Under the pieces are notes generated by a model. It searched no databases and was not told the origin of the DNA. It saw only the letters and a list, made by a program, of their open reading frames with translations. DNA of 64,000 nt. Origin: Adineta vaga. Its lineage: Eukaryota > Rotifera. Location of the stretch: assembly GCA_021613535.1 (NCBI GenBank), contig CP075492.1, positions 4,092,001-4,156,000 of the forward strand. The letters run 5' to 3'. The position numbers were made by a program, and so were the translations under genes. This document shows positions 37,745 through 49,032 of the stretch, piece after piece; the stretch's first letter is position 1; every line of letters starts with the position of its first letter.

Positions 37745-38085
37745 TTTATTCTACGTATTCAAAAGCACCAGGTGGTTTTCTTGTAACATTCTTTAGTTCG
37801 GAGTCGAATGGTAATATTGAAATAAATTATGATTTGTTATCTTCAACAATTTCTTTTCCTGATTGCGTTCGTTTTTCAATTTCACGTGATAAATCACTTG
37901 GATTAATCCATGAACGAGATTCCTTCTTCAACATTCAGAACTTGTGAGCAAATACGTTCATCTTGACGATACATGAACTTACTTGACCATATTAATCAAT
38001 TGTTTAAATTCTTGTTCCAATTGTGTATAAGGTGCTGGTGGATCTTTTTGTTTTCTTTCAGTGGACTCTAAACAAAAAGACGAAA
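37745..38085 (-). pseudogene. MRPS26 pseudogene
   Basis: A decayed inverted copy of the intact MRPS26 gene at 62330-63052. Its 3' part (37745-37930) still reads like the end of MRPS26 (SWINPSDLSREIEK region, PPGAFEYVE) with frame losses. The 5' part keeps only the pieces ERKQKDPPAPYTQLEQ and EFKQLINMVK, because the central coiled-coil segment is deleted. It merges with the NATD1 remnant upstream. Confidence 0.85.
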
Positions 38086-38346
38086 TGATTAAATGTACCT
38101 TTGAAAAGAAGAAGAAAAATCTTACGAGAACAAGATTTTCAGCACGACCTTTACCACGATAAATTGGTGGAACATAAGTATGTTGAAAATCAATTGTACT
38201 ACCATTGAGTTCATAGGTTAAATATGCTTCAAACATGAAGACTTCTATCGAAAAATCAAGATGAGAAAACAAATACTTTTATCAATCGATGCTTTATTCA
38301 ATTCAATTTTGAATTCGCTGTTAGTTTTATCATGAACATCATCCAT
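38086..38346 (-). pseudogene. NATD1 pseudogene
   Basis: On the minus strand, the first exon of NATD1 is recognisable from ATG at 38346 (MDDVHDKTNSEFKIELNK). The second exon follows with AYLTYELNGSTIDFQHTYVP and the acetyl-CoA loop YRGKGRAENLVL, where the intact gene has YRGKGLAEKLVL. The third exon (C-terminal half) is gone, and the sequence runs directly into MRPS26 debris. It is the inverted partner of the intact NATD1 at 61896-62297. Confidence 0.85.
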
Positions 38347-38639
38347 CTTCGTGATGTGACTAGTTAGTTTTTTATTCCGATAAATAACCATGGAAAATAT
38401 ATCAATCCAATGAAGGAACTATAGAGGTCACTCTTAGCGATGAATATGTTTTATATCTAACCACACGTGTATTTTGAAATTATCCTTGATTGTTACAAAA
38501 CGTCTATCTGTCTTCCTTTATTTTTTGCTTAATCGGTTTCTTTCTTTTGGCGTGGGTGTAGATAATTAGCTAGTCTTAACTCCACCACCCCCACCCTCAA
38601 AATGGGTACTATACCTGAATAGGTCAAATAATTAAAACA

Positions 38640-38850
38640 GTTGAGATCAACTTTCATGTTTGATACCACTGATAGGATGACGATTCTCAACAATTAATGC
38701 AAGGTCATCCCAAAATTTTTTAAATTTATAGACAGTGGTACTATCGGATGGATTCGAATCTCGACTAAAATGAGCATCTCTTTTTTAGTCTATAGATTTA
38801 TTCGTTGGACCGTACAATAATTCGATTAATCGATCAAAATGAATACAAAT
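38640..38850 (-). pseudogene. Calpain 3' fragment
   Basis: A diverged copy of about 200 bp of the C-terminal part of the calpain-15 gene (intact version about 56120-56450), on the same strand. It shows the GGATGACGATT(C/T)TCAAC block, the stretch encoding a DGxTVYK-like segment, and the TTTATTCGTTGGA block. There is no open frame. Sequence between the two blocks is rearranged. Confidence 0.7.
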
Positions 38851-39336
38851 GTGCTTGGTGACCATTTGATACCATAACTAATGTTGATTTTAATGAAGAA
38901 TCTTCATTAATATAGAGCCACTATTAAGTGATTCATGAAAGTATCACTTTAAAGTTACTATGAGATTGGATACAGTCTCGAGAAATTCTTTCTAGATGTT
39001 TCCAACGTTGTTTTATTTTCTGCAATACATTCATAAAACTTCATTAACTTTCAAAATATTCTGTCGGCCTGAATGTGCCGAGTTTATTCATTTTAGTCAT
39101 TTTGTTAATTTTAATCAAACCTTTAGGTATAGCATTATAATACTCACGAACCGAAAAGGCCTTTTGCGTTGTAGAAGGATAAAAGTGCTTCGACGATTGC
39201 ATTTTTGATGTGCTGTTGATATAAAAAAAACTGAGAGAACGAAAAAAAACGTGTACTACATGTAAGGTAGCGTCAAGAATAGAATAGTTATTATTACGAA
39301 AAAGTAAAAATTATTTTCACTTACGTAAAACAGTCG
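38851..39336. other. Intergenic region
   Basis: AT-rich; no gene recognised. Serves as 5' flank of the hydrolase gene. Confidence 0.35.
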
Positions 39337-40489
39337 ATGTCCACGGTTGCGCGTTTAAAAAAATTGGTATTTCTCGTTGTGATTGCAGCCGTTGCTGTAC
39401 CATTACAATATGGATCAACAAATCATAAATATCTTATAATGCGATTGTTGCATTCAACATTAACACTAAAGAATTGTTTCGTGGTAGATCAAAATCGACA
39501 AACACTTAGTCCAGCTTATCGTGCTTTCGAAGAAATGCTAAAAATGAATCCAACACAATCCTTTGCCCATTCAACAGACCCATTGAGAACGATTCAAAAG
39601 GTACGTGCTGGTTTTTCATTTAGCAACATAATTCCTAAGCCATCTAGTTGTAATATTACGAAAGAAGCATTTGTGCATGATGGACATAATGTAGATGCAT
39701 ACTGGATTGATCATCGTCAAAAAGATGTACGAAAACAATCGGAGAAAATTATACTTTATTTTCATGGTGGTGGTTATATGTTAGGTGACGTCAATGGTAA
39801 GTTATCCTGCATTTGGAGAGCAATGAAATAATCTTATATTTAATAGTTTATAGTGGAGTAGAATGCCATTTGTCTCAACTATTCAATTTACCTATTCTTC
39901 ATCTAGAATATCGTCTTATTCCGGAACATCCCGCACCCTCTGCTGTTGAAGATGCTGTAGCGATCTATCGTGCTCTTCTCGCTCAGAATGTATCACCATC
40001 TCAAATCTTTATTATGGGCGATTCAGCTGGAGGTGGACTAGCTCTCTTAACAATTCAAGCGTTAATTAGTCATCAACTACCTGTTCCGCGTGGTATTATC
40101 ACTATTGCGCCATGGGCTGATCTTTCATTATCTGGTGAAAGTTACACTCGTAATCAACTTACAGATGTGATGCTAAGAACAGATAATACCAAATGGCAAA
40201 CTAAAGTAATTGTGGATACACATAGATCAAAACGTTTACCAACTGATCCGATTTTTAGTCCTCTTTTTGGTTCATTCAAAGGATTTCCACCAATGTATGT
40301 GAATGTTGGCACAGCTGACACACTAGAAGATGATGCAAGAGGAGTTGTCAAAAAGCACAAGAAGCAGGCGTTAGTGTTACATTCGAAGCAGGTTTACACC
40401 TGATGCATGTTTATCCAATATTCTTTTTATATTTTCCCGAAGCGCGTCATACACTCGATAACATTAATAAATGGATTCATTCGATCTAA
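39337..40489 (+). pseudogene. HSL-type alpha/beta hydrolase with C-terminal frameshift
   Basis: Two exons (39337-39796 and from 39847) encode a hormone-sensitive-lipase/arylacetamide-deacetylase type hydrolase. There is an N-terminal hydrophobic anchor (LVFLVVIAAVAVPLQYG), the oxyanion motif YFHGGGYMLGD, the nucleophile elbow GDSAGGGLAL, and the acid region VNVGTADTLEDDA. At about 40348-40360, in a run of five A, the frame breaks. In the annotated frame a stop comes at 40403 after VLHSKQVYT. In the shifted frame the expected ending continues through TFEAGLHLMHVYPIF, which carries the catalytic His, to a stop at 40489. A one-base loss in the A run explains this. It could be a recent pseudogene, a sequencing error, or a truncated protein without catalytic His. 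Enzymes of this class are abundant in bacteria and fungi. Confidence 0.75.
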
Positions 40490-42197
40490 TCACAAGTTAT
40501 TGAAAAGAAGGATAGTTTTTTGCTTTTTCAAAGCTAACTGGACAAATTAGAAGAGTTCGTTTTTTTATATTATGTTTCTTTAGTAAATAAAAGATAGAAC
40601 TTCGTAAGAAAATGCAAAAGAAATTATCCAATTTAAGAAATTTGGATTTAACCAATACAGAATAATTGACACCTATTAGTACTGATCTACAAAACTTTTT
40701 TCTCGACTTTTCGTTACCTTTCGATATTTCAATGCATCTATTTTTCTCTTAGTTGAATATGTGATGAGATATACATTGCGCAATTCCTATGTATAGTTAC
40801 GAAAACTGAGAAAGTCAATCACAAACTGATGAATAAAACAAACATTGAGGGTGTGGTTTAGGAGCTTGGACTCATTGTACACCCACCCTCAAATGTATCA
40901 ACACATGCAAACAATGAATACGCTACATGGACTTGATGTGTTTCCTGATTTAACTGTTGTGGACAATACATCAAATAACTAATCTTCATAATTGTCTATA
41001 TTCATTTTCTTTTATGGTTGCTAATCTCATCGGAAGTGAACAAATGAAATACTCGTTCATTAATTATTCTATATGTGTATGTCACATGGAAACCTTTTTA
41101 TTATTATATGTTTTACTATCAACAGCACTGCAGGATTGACGAATATGTTAATTTTCTTTTATATTAGAGACATTCGCGTGATGTTAGAAATCGATGTGTA
41201 AGCAAATATAACTATTAAATACTCTAATAGAGATCAAGTAGTTTTTCGGATAGTTTATTAATTAATTTTGTGACGTGAAAGACATCTGCCTCTCACAATG
41301 GCGCCGTTTTCAACACTATACCTCATTGATTCATCTTGAGGGTGTTAAGTTGCTGCGATTTTCGTTATCTTTCTTTACGAAACTCTGTTTCAAAGATAGC
41401 TGTCATCAATTCCAATTCTAGAATTGGTCGGGATTACTATAGAATTGGAATTGAAATTAAAAGATATTGGTATGGAATTGGTACATGTCTATTCTTCTAT
41501 TTTAAGTAGTAAAAAAAGTATCTATGATTTCTATGGACAAGGTTCGAGCGGAAAAATGGAAAATGTCAGTAAAATAAATCTCGAAAACAAAGCATCGGGA
41601 AAGCGTAGGAAAATATGGAAAAGTGGTGAATTTTGGAAAAAACCTGCGTGTATAAGGAGTGAAAAGAAGATAGAAAGAAAAATTTAGAAGAAATCCAAAT
41701 TGAATTTATGAGGATGTTTCAACTGATCAGTATTTTCATTTTTGCGAAGATTGTCTACAATCACTGTTGTGTTTCCACTGATCGGCTTCAAAGTTTATAG
41801 TCATCCCTCGGGAATGAGTTCTTTGTGTGTGGTGGTGGATATAAGGATGTTAGCGTATGAGTATTTATAGAGGTGAAAGTGTGAATATTCGATACTCACA
41901 GCCATCTTTAGTACTCAACTCTCAATGATAAAATCAAAACCAACAAGTAAGCATATGGTTATGTGATACTGACTGACGGATCTGAAAATGGGCAGTGGTA
42001 CTATTGCCTGTATTATTTGACTGAATAACGTTCGTCATGATGTTTTATTAAAACCGGAATTGACAGCTTGCTTTTCGATATTTTATCTGTTTACATTTTC
42101 CGACGGCTTACGTTTTCTTCTCGACGTTTATCTTTTCAAGTGGTATACGATATACTTTTCCCTTTCGATATTTAACACTAAATCCTTTCATTTTCAG
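40490..42197. other. Intergenic region
   Basis: No gene recognised. A short imperfect inverted repeat, TTGAGGGTG at about 40846 and CACCCTCAA at about 40886, flanks 35 bases. Similar CACCCTCA or TGAGGGT blocks occur at 38590, 41336 and 42570. An 87-codon frame at 41424-41687 has no domain. Confidence 0.4.
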
Positions 42198-42465
42198 GTG
42201 CTGCACATGAACTAGACAATATAAATGTATGATTTTGTTCAAGATTACAAATATATATATATATCATAATTTTTTTATAGCTTGTTTCTGGCAAAATTTT
42301 AAATGGATTCGAAGTATTTGAACTTCTCAGTAAAAGTATGTTCAATTGAAATTTTAAACAGTTGAAATAACGTTGTCTTTGCGCTTTTCAGGTATGTACG
42401 CTGGTGATCGGGTTGGTGGTACTCCACTTAATGATGTTATCATCTATACAAGTGGAGAGAAATAG
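42198..42465 (+). pseudogene. Cyclophilin (PPIL3-like) 3' remnant
   Basis: Three short exons with good splice sites (42198-42226, 42281-42335, 42392-42465) read ELDNINLVSGKILNGFEVFE, then LLSK, then a stretch ending TPLNDVIIYTSGEK and stop. This matches the last strands of the cyclophilin domain in PPIL3 (FGKVIDGLETLDELEKLP, then RPLNDVHI). Catalytic residues of the domain lie upstream in the family, and no such exons are visible. It is therefore a terminal fragment, kept in frame. An upstream MIKSKPT mini-exon at 41935 with donor GTAAGC could be a new start. Confidence 0.45.
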
Positions 42466-42998
42466 GTTTTTTATGTTAATAAATAATAAAAACATTCATC
42501 TTTTGTTTTATCTGCTTTCTATCAGATGATATCAAAATTTCTCTCAAGATAAATTCATAGACTAGCTTTGAGGGTATAGGGGAAGAAACGATTTAAGGAA
42601 CATTCCACTGTGATTAATCAGAAATGCACCAGACGAAGTGATTCAGTGATGTGAATAATAGTATGAGGTTGATATGAGAAACGACAATTAAGTGTTATTG
42701 TGATATGTTGAAGTAGTAAAATGATGTTTTTGTTGAAAGTAATTATATTGAATATACAGCTGAAAAACGGATATATCTAGTTTTTATTTATCACAATGAT
42801 ATGCATGATCATCTTTTCTCTATATTTTACATCAAAATATTTAACAGTATCGGAACCATATTATCATTGTAGTTAATTCTATTGAAGAAGCCAAGATGAT
42901 TTGTCGTTGGCCTTTTAAAGTTTTAGGCAAAATTCATTGCAAAACAAACATAAATTTTTACTTTAAGACCGAAGTATGATATACATTTAGATAAAAAA
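42466..42998. other. Intergenic region to the palindrome edge
   Basis: AT-rich, no gene. Homology between the inverted arms begins at about 42999. Confidence 0.4.
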
Positions 42999-43021
42999 AA
43001 AGAATTTTGGTCAAAAAATAG

Positions 43022-43094
43022 TGCCCCGGGTGAGGATCGAACTCACGACCTTCAGATTATGAGACTGACGCTCTACCGACTGAGCCACCGCGGC
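43022..43094 (-). tRNA. tRNA-Met (CAT), left palindrome copy
   Basis: A 73-nt cloverleaf on the minus strand. D-arm GGCTCAGTCGGTAGAGC, anticodon loop CTCATAA with anticodon CAT, T-arm loop GTTCGAT, discriminator A. It is an elongator-type Met tRNA. The acceptor stem pairs except for G4-G69. The sequence is identical to the right-arm copy, including the mismatch. Confidence 0.93.
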
Positions 43095-43306
43095 GGCGAT
43101 TTGTTATTGCATAATGTTCAACTCTGACAAGTTCGATTCCTTTGAATATTTTCAACTTTGTACATTGTCATCTACATCAAATCACATTCATTCGACTAAC
43201 AAAACAAAATAACATCGGTGATTCTATTACAGCATTTCTTTCCTATATATTATTTGAACATCACACAAGAAAATGTATACAAAAAAATAACTTTTCTTTA
43301 TAACAG

Positions 43307-45888
43307 TTAATACATATCATCTTCATCATCACCTTGATTATCTGCATCCACATTTTTGATCTTTTCTTGTCGTCGATAAAGATCAGCAACTTGTTCTGCA
43401 CTTGTTGCATCTTCAATTGATTTATCTTCTCGTTCACGAAGAAATCGAGGAAAACGAAGTGAAATACCTTTTCCTTCATCAACCTAGTTCATCCAAAAGA
43501 AAAATAAACAATATTTTTCCTTAAAATATCTTTATTTACTTACAAGACCAATAGCTGCATGATGGTTAGGTGATAAAGATAAATCAGCACATTTGACTTC
43601 CCACACTTTTGCAGCATCAAACCAAACATCCGGTATTAAAGATGAAGAATATCGATAATATGCAAGTGGTTTAGGAATAATATGTGGTTCCAATGATTTA
43701 CCCAATGATACAAGTAATTCGTCAGTAAAACCAGTACCCAACTATTCGAGAAAACAAAACATATTCATTTCATAATACTTCAATAAGAGAAGAAAAAAAA
43801 CTTACTTTACAAATACATTGATATTCTTCATTATCTTTATCGTAACATGCCAATAGATATCCACCATAAACACCAGTTCGTTTACCTGTGCCAGTATAAC
43901 CACCAATAACAACAAGATCGAGTGTGTCTCCAACACCATCAAGATAATCTTTTTTCAACTAAACAAAAAAAACAAAGCACTATTTTCTTTGAAAATAAAG
44001 TTCATCAATTACTTTGAGCCATTTATGTGATCGTTTAGCAATTTCATAAGTAGCATCATCATCTAATGTTTTAACCATCAAACCTTCACAACCATCTTTA
44101 ACTGATTGTTCCAAATACATATTGATTTCATCAATATTTGATGTTGTACGTGATTCAGCAAAAACAAGTTCACCAGGTATACAACGAAGTGATTCATGTA
44201 AAAGACGACGACGTTCACGAAATGGTTTTTCAACCAACGATTCACCATTTAAATACAAAAGATCAAATGCAAATATACACACTAAACAATATAATCTATA
44301 TTGAAAATTTACTGTTTTACAAAAAGAGAACAAACCTTGAAGTTTAATTTCTTTAATATCTGCATCCTAAGTTCGAACAATGTTTGTATAAATATCAATT
44401 TTAATTGGCAAAAAAAGAAAACATCATAAGCAACACATTCTCCATCTAATATTAATGATTTGACTTGCGGTTGAAATGCATTCGGTATTCGTTCAATAAC
44501 ATCAGGATATTTCGATGTATTATTTTCTGAATTTCTCGAATAAATATAAACTTTCTTATCTTCCGTTAAATGTATCTAAAAACAATATTTAGAACGAGGT
44601 TAACAATTGAATCAACATACTTGTGCACGTTCACCATCATATTTATATTCACAAGCAAATTCACTTTGTCCACAACGTTTTAATATTTCATCAATACCTT
44701 TCGATGGATGTGCTAACATGGGTTTCTTGAGATTGACAAGAAACAAGAAGACTTTTGATAATATCACCTTTACGTTGTTGACTCTGAAGAAAAAGTATTT
44801 ATTTTCTGAAAGATCGAATAAAATTTTTACTTTGTTGCCTGTTAATTGAGCAATTTCTTTTAATTTTTTATAAACATGTGACACCGTTAATGGTTTAGGT
44901 TTAAACATCGTACGTTGTGTTGAACGAGAGGCCTGCAAAGAATTCAACAATTTCAAGAGATTGTCTTTCTTTTATAGATTTACCTCAGCGACCAAACCTA
45001 AATCACCTTTTGATTTATAATCAGCTTTTACTTGTTCAGCCGTACGACCTGTACTATCAGCAATTGCTTTGATAATAATGGTTTCACCAATACCTAATTC
45101 AATGCCTTCGTATTCTGGTGCGACTTTATTAACACATAAATAAACACTATATACTAAATCATTAGGTGATAAACTTCGAACTGAACGAAAGAAATTTGAT
45201 AAAATACGAATAATTTCTAAACGAGCTGAAGTTTCTTCAATTAATAATAACGTCGCTGATAAAGCACCATATGTATGGAACACTGAAATACACAAATTAT
45301 TGTAACTATTTAGTATTTTTCTACAATTAAATTTTACTTTTCACCGAGTTTCCAACATGCATCATTGATTGGATCATAATTTGTTTTACCGGGATTATAT
45401 GATTGTGGATCAGCAACACTGAAAATAAAGATTTGCTTTGTGATTAATCTTCTTGAATGAAGATTAAATTACCTTTTCTGTTCAATGGAAACAATTGTTG
45501 TTGGTCCAATTTTCGGCACTATCGTTTGTTCTTCATCTTTTACTTCGACTTTTGTATCGATAATTTTCATTTGTTTAACAACTTTAGTCGGTGTTTCTCC
45601 AAGATTTTCTGTTGATGAACTACTTTCATCAAAACTTAATACACGTTTTCTAGCACGTTTTGTTGGAATAATTCGATCTTCTGAAACGGACGATGGAGAA
45701 ACAATTGGTTCTTTATTTTTAACAGTAATTGGAGACGCAATCGTTTCTTTTTTTTTTCGATGATATCACAGATGATTGATCCTTTTTTTGTAAAAACCGA
45801 CCTAAGAATATGTCATTAAATACTAGTTAAATAGAAACAATTTTTCATACGCAATCGATGATTGACTGATTTTCTTGGAATTATTCAT
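43307..45888 (-). pseudogene. DNA ligase 1 pseudogene (left arm)
   Basis: Inverted copy of the intact LIG1 gene at 51772-54680, minus strand from ATG 45888 to the homologous stop at 43307. Most exons are intact and nearly identical: the PIP-box start (SQSSIASFF), [10 protein letters not shown] and GEFVFAES-type blocks. A 275-bp deletion, equivalent to 52933-53207, removes the segment [15 protein letters not shown] to CKATPGIP and shifts the frame. It occurred between two copies of ATGAAAC, leaving one imperfect copy. A further deletion and replacement around 44355-44440 destroys the exon that reads [17 protein letters not shown]. No functional ligase can be produced. Confidence 0.9.
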
Positions 45889-46107
45889 TTTTATCTTCTT
45901 TATACGTGAAGATAAATATCTCAAATGATGTTCATTATGATTATGAAATAAAATTTGAACAAAGCGAAAAGAGAAACAATGTTTCAAAGACATCGGAAAG
46001 TACATACACGAATATGAATGAATTATTGGTATATTATGAACAACCAATAACAAATATCGTTCGAATTTTTTTGAGAGGCACCATATGAGTGAAGAGAAGT
46101 ACAAAAT

Positions 46108-46504
46108 CGTTATGTTCTAAAGCGTTTATGGTAATAAAATGGAATGATATGTTCAAATCAAGTGAAGAAGATATTATACTATCAAATTTTAATATCATAT
46201 TAAGTTCAAAAAGCAATGTCATGTATCATTGAATGATGCAAATCTTTCTTATAGTTGTATGTAATCAAGGAGATTTTTTTTCTCGTTTTATACTTCATCA
46301 ACCGTAGCTAAGTTTTTATTTACAAAGAAAAAACTCAAGTATGAACAGGAAAAACAATAATAACAATTAGATGATCTTCATGTAAAAGAAGAAAAACAAA
46401 ATGATCGTTCTATTATAATATAAGTTATGCTTTAAAACTGATAAATATATATATATATCCATTAAAGTTAAAAATCACCCTCAAAATTCAAATAAAAAGT
46501 TCAT
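46108..46504. other. Palindrome spacer, left part
   Basis: AT-rich sequence between the left ligase arm and the coatomer fragment; nothing recognised. Confidence 0.4.
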
Positions 46505-47634
46505 TTATTTATTTTCTTCCCAACCAAATTGACTCATGGATATGGGAAGACTAAGAGATTCTTTTCCAATTTCAGTTGTTTTTGTTACACAACATAATTG
46601 TCCTTTGAATTCTGGTAGATAAGTTGCACCAGATAAGGGACATTTCACTAATGGATTTCTACTAAAATAAACGAATATTTGAGATAAAAATCTAATAGAT
46701 ACAAAATTCATACCGATAGATAGGTACATAGGATGCAGCACAAATATCAAATGGATTATATTCATCATAATTCAATGGTTGTTCATCAATTCGATTCTTT
46801 TCACAGACACTTAATACTTTTCGTGTCTAAAAACAAGAGAGTGAAAATGATATGAGAATGAAGTGAATTCTAATACGAACCTGTTGAGCAACATCAGGTG
46901 TTGGTCCTAATTCCAAGAGACGTTTAGCAAAACTTGCTGCTATTTTATAATTTTTCATTTTAAATGCTTGATTCAATGCAGATTTTAATGCCATGATTTT
47001 GTGTACAGGTTGTAATTGTAAATGAGTAAAATATGCAGCTAATTCACACGAACGCTTCTCATCATTTTTTGCTAAATCTTTCTTTGCCATTGACATTTGT
47101 AATCCAACAATATATTCTTTACATATTTCGATCAGTTGTTGACTTTCAAGAATCCCTTGTTGCGATTCGAGAACAAGTAATGGTAGAGATAATAGAATGG
47201 AATGAAAGTGATCAATAGCTTCTTGAAATTTACCATTTGTTGTTAGACGGTAAGCGACTTGAAGACGTGCAACTAATCCTTCTAATTTCAAACCAATAGC
47301 AGGAAAGAATAGTTTTGGTGAATGTGCATCACGCCTTAAATAAAAAAAAGATTATTTATTGAATAAAACATAAAGAGAAAGAAATAACTGACCAATTTCT
47401 TAATGGATATGCATATAATGCTGGTAATGATGGTAATGCTGTAAAAGCTGTACGTGATCGTGAATAAATTTGGAGAAATATTTGTTTATATTCTTCAAAG
47501 TTGACAATACCAGCGTGATCATGTAATAAACGCATTGCTGATTCAAATGAACCACTTACGACATGATCAACAGCTAATTTCGAATTTTGTGACCAATATT
47601 GTGGAACAGAATGACCTTTAGCTGGTGCAACAAA
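46505..47634 (-). pseudogene. Coatomer alpha C-terminal fragment
   Basis: On the minus strand, exons encode the C-terminal COPI-alpha domain. It begins FVAPAKGHSVPQYWSQNSK, continues [62 protein letters not shown] and [20 protein letters not shown], and ends [11 protein letters not shown]. Full coatomer alpha is over 1,200 aa with N-terminal WD40 propellers; none of these is present. The fragment is in frame with the last exon of the upstream gene (47635-48860) but separated from it by one TAG codon at 47635-47637. It therefore seems to be the untranslated tail of a chimeric locus unless the stop is read through. Confidence 0.8.
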
Positions 47635-48860
47635 CTAGCCACTACCATTATCTTCATCTCTAGTACCACCTGCATCACTAGATTCTTTCTAAAACGAAAT
47701 AGAAAGTTTTCTTGAAAGAAAAAATATCTTATAGAAAAGAATCACTTACTAGATCAATTGATGAATCAAGGTCTGTATTACTACAACCTTCAGCATGATC
47801 ATGTTCATTGGTATTGATATTTTTTCGTCGAATATCAGCATAATCTTCAGCTTCACCTGCTGCTTCCTGAAAGGAATTAGGAAGTTTTCTTGAAAAAGAA
47901 AATATCCAGAGAAATAAATCACTTACAAGATCGAATGGTGAAAACAACGAAATGCCATTAGCTGTTTCGAATGTATCTAAAAGAACAAAAATATAAGTTA
48001 AATAATAATTGATTTTTTAAAGATGATGTTAAGAAGATTTGGAGTTCTGTTGACTTACCTTCATATAAGTCATATGTGTCGTTTTCGACAGAATGTTCCA
48101 ACCACTTGTTAATAATATCCGATGTATTCATCCTTATTTCGTAGCGAACAACGCGACCACTACCTTCTGTTGATTCACTTTGATCGGATTCATCGTCAGT
48201 TAATGGTTGTTGATATTCGATCGTGTCAACAAATGTTAACGGTTTCGGTATTGATTTATCAGAAGCCGAATTTTTATCCTGTGCTTTTTCTGCTGTTAAA
48301 TCATTTAATATTTTTAAAATATAGACAATATCTTCAGCAGTGAATTCGACATTGTACATTATTTCCCAAGTAGTATCAGGTAATGGCTTCATTGGATTCA
48401 GAATCAAAAATAAATTATCTTGACATTTTGTAAGTTCTTTATATGATTTTGATGTTGATGTTGATATTCGAACGAGTGTCAAGGCTTTTCGTTCATTATA
48501 AGCTTTTGTTGGTGCAATTGGAACTAGATGATTAAGGAGATCATCGTACTTTATGTTCGGTACGATTGATTCATCTTCCTTCACCTTCTGATATGGATTA
48601 ACACCACCGAACGATGTGATGAGAAGAACAGTTATTTCGGGCGATATTGACCAACAAAGACATGGTCGCGATGTTGGGCGTTGTGGCTTTTTTTTGTGTG
48701 GTGATGCATTCGACGAAGATGATGCTGAAGTGACAGTTGGAGCTGACGATGACGAACCGGATGGTGATCCTGAAATTTCATTCAATGCGTTTTGTACACT
48801 TTGTCTAATGTAAAAGATCTTGAATAGTGACGGCTTTGCGTCACTTACACTTTCTGCCAT
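47635..48860 (-). CDS. Unrecognised protein fused to coatomer-alpha sequence
   Basis: Minus-strand frame from ATG 48860, then exons ending LFSPFDL and SSIDL, then a last exon reading KESSDAGGTRDEDNGSG and TAG. It encodes about 365 aa. The N-terminal part contains a Ser/Pro-rich linker and a longer globular-looking region (ITVLLITSFGGVNPYQK, YNERKALTLVRIS, FLILNPMKPLPDTTWEIMYN). I do not recognise the family. The last exon is coatomer-alpha-like: the acidic linker before FVAPAKG in that protein. The two introns near 47700 and 47890 resemble each other (both begin GTAAGTGATT and contain TTTCAAGAAAACTT), so an exon-intron unit was duplicated. The first exon could contain a cryptic 44-bp intron; I kept the open frame. 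Confidence 0.5.
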
Positions 48861-49032
48861 GATTTCTGAAAAATATTACATTAATGAAATCGTTAATATT
48901 ACTACTGCACAGTTCAGTGCAAAAGCGACAAAAACAAACAACAGTTCATATCGTCTGTACGTTTGAAAAAACACTCTTTGTAGTCATTTTAGCGTATTCT
49001 TATGATTCTATATTATCATTTGAATTATTTTC

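Larger units (their letters stand above)
42999..46107. repeat. Left arm of inverted repeat (LIG1 + tRNA-Met)
   Basis: This segment is the reverse complement of 51545-54988. The outer edge is sharp at AAAGAATTTTGGTCAAAAAATAG (42999-43021, read in two halves) and matches the end at 54988. The inner edge fades at GAAGTACAAAA, 46098-46107 versus 51553-51562. Exons, introns and the spacer between ligase and tRNA are all collinear and largely identical. The left arm carries at least two internal deletions. Confidence 0.93.

Noticed and set aside
40846-40896. Short inverted repeat TTGAGGGTG / CACCCTCAA as a possible MITE or telomere-like block
   Set aside because: Only about 9-12 bp arms, no target duplication and no tandem array; similar words occur scattered nearby.
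46440-46470. TA-dinucleotide run as a possible regulatory site
   Set aside because: Such runs are frequent in this AT-rich DNA (also 13447, 20760, 42253, 50130) and carry no specific information.
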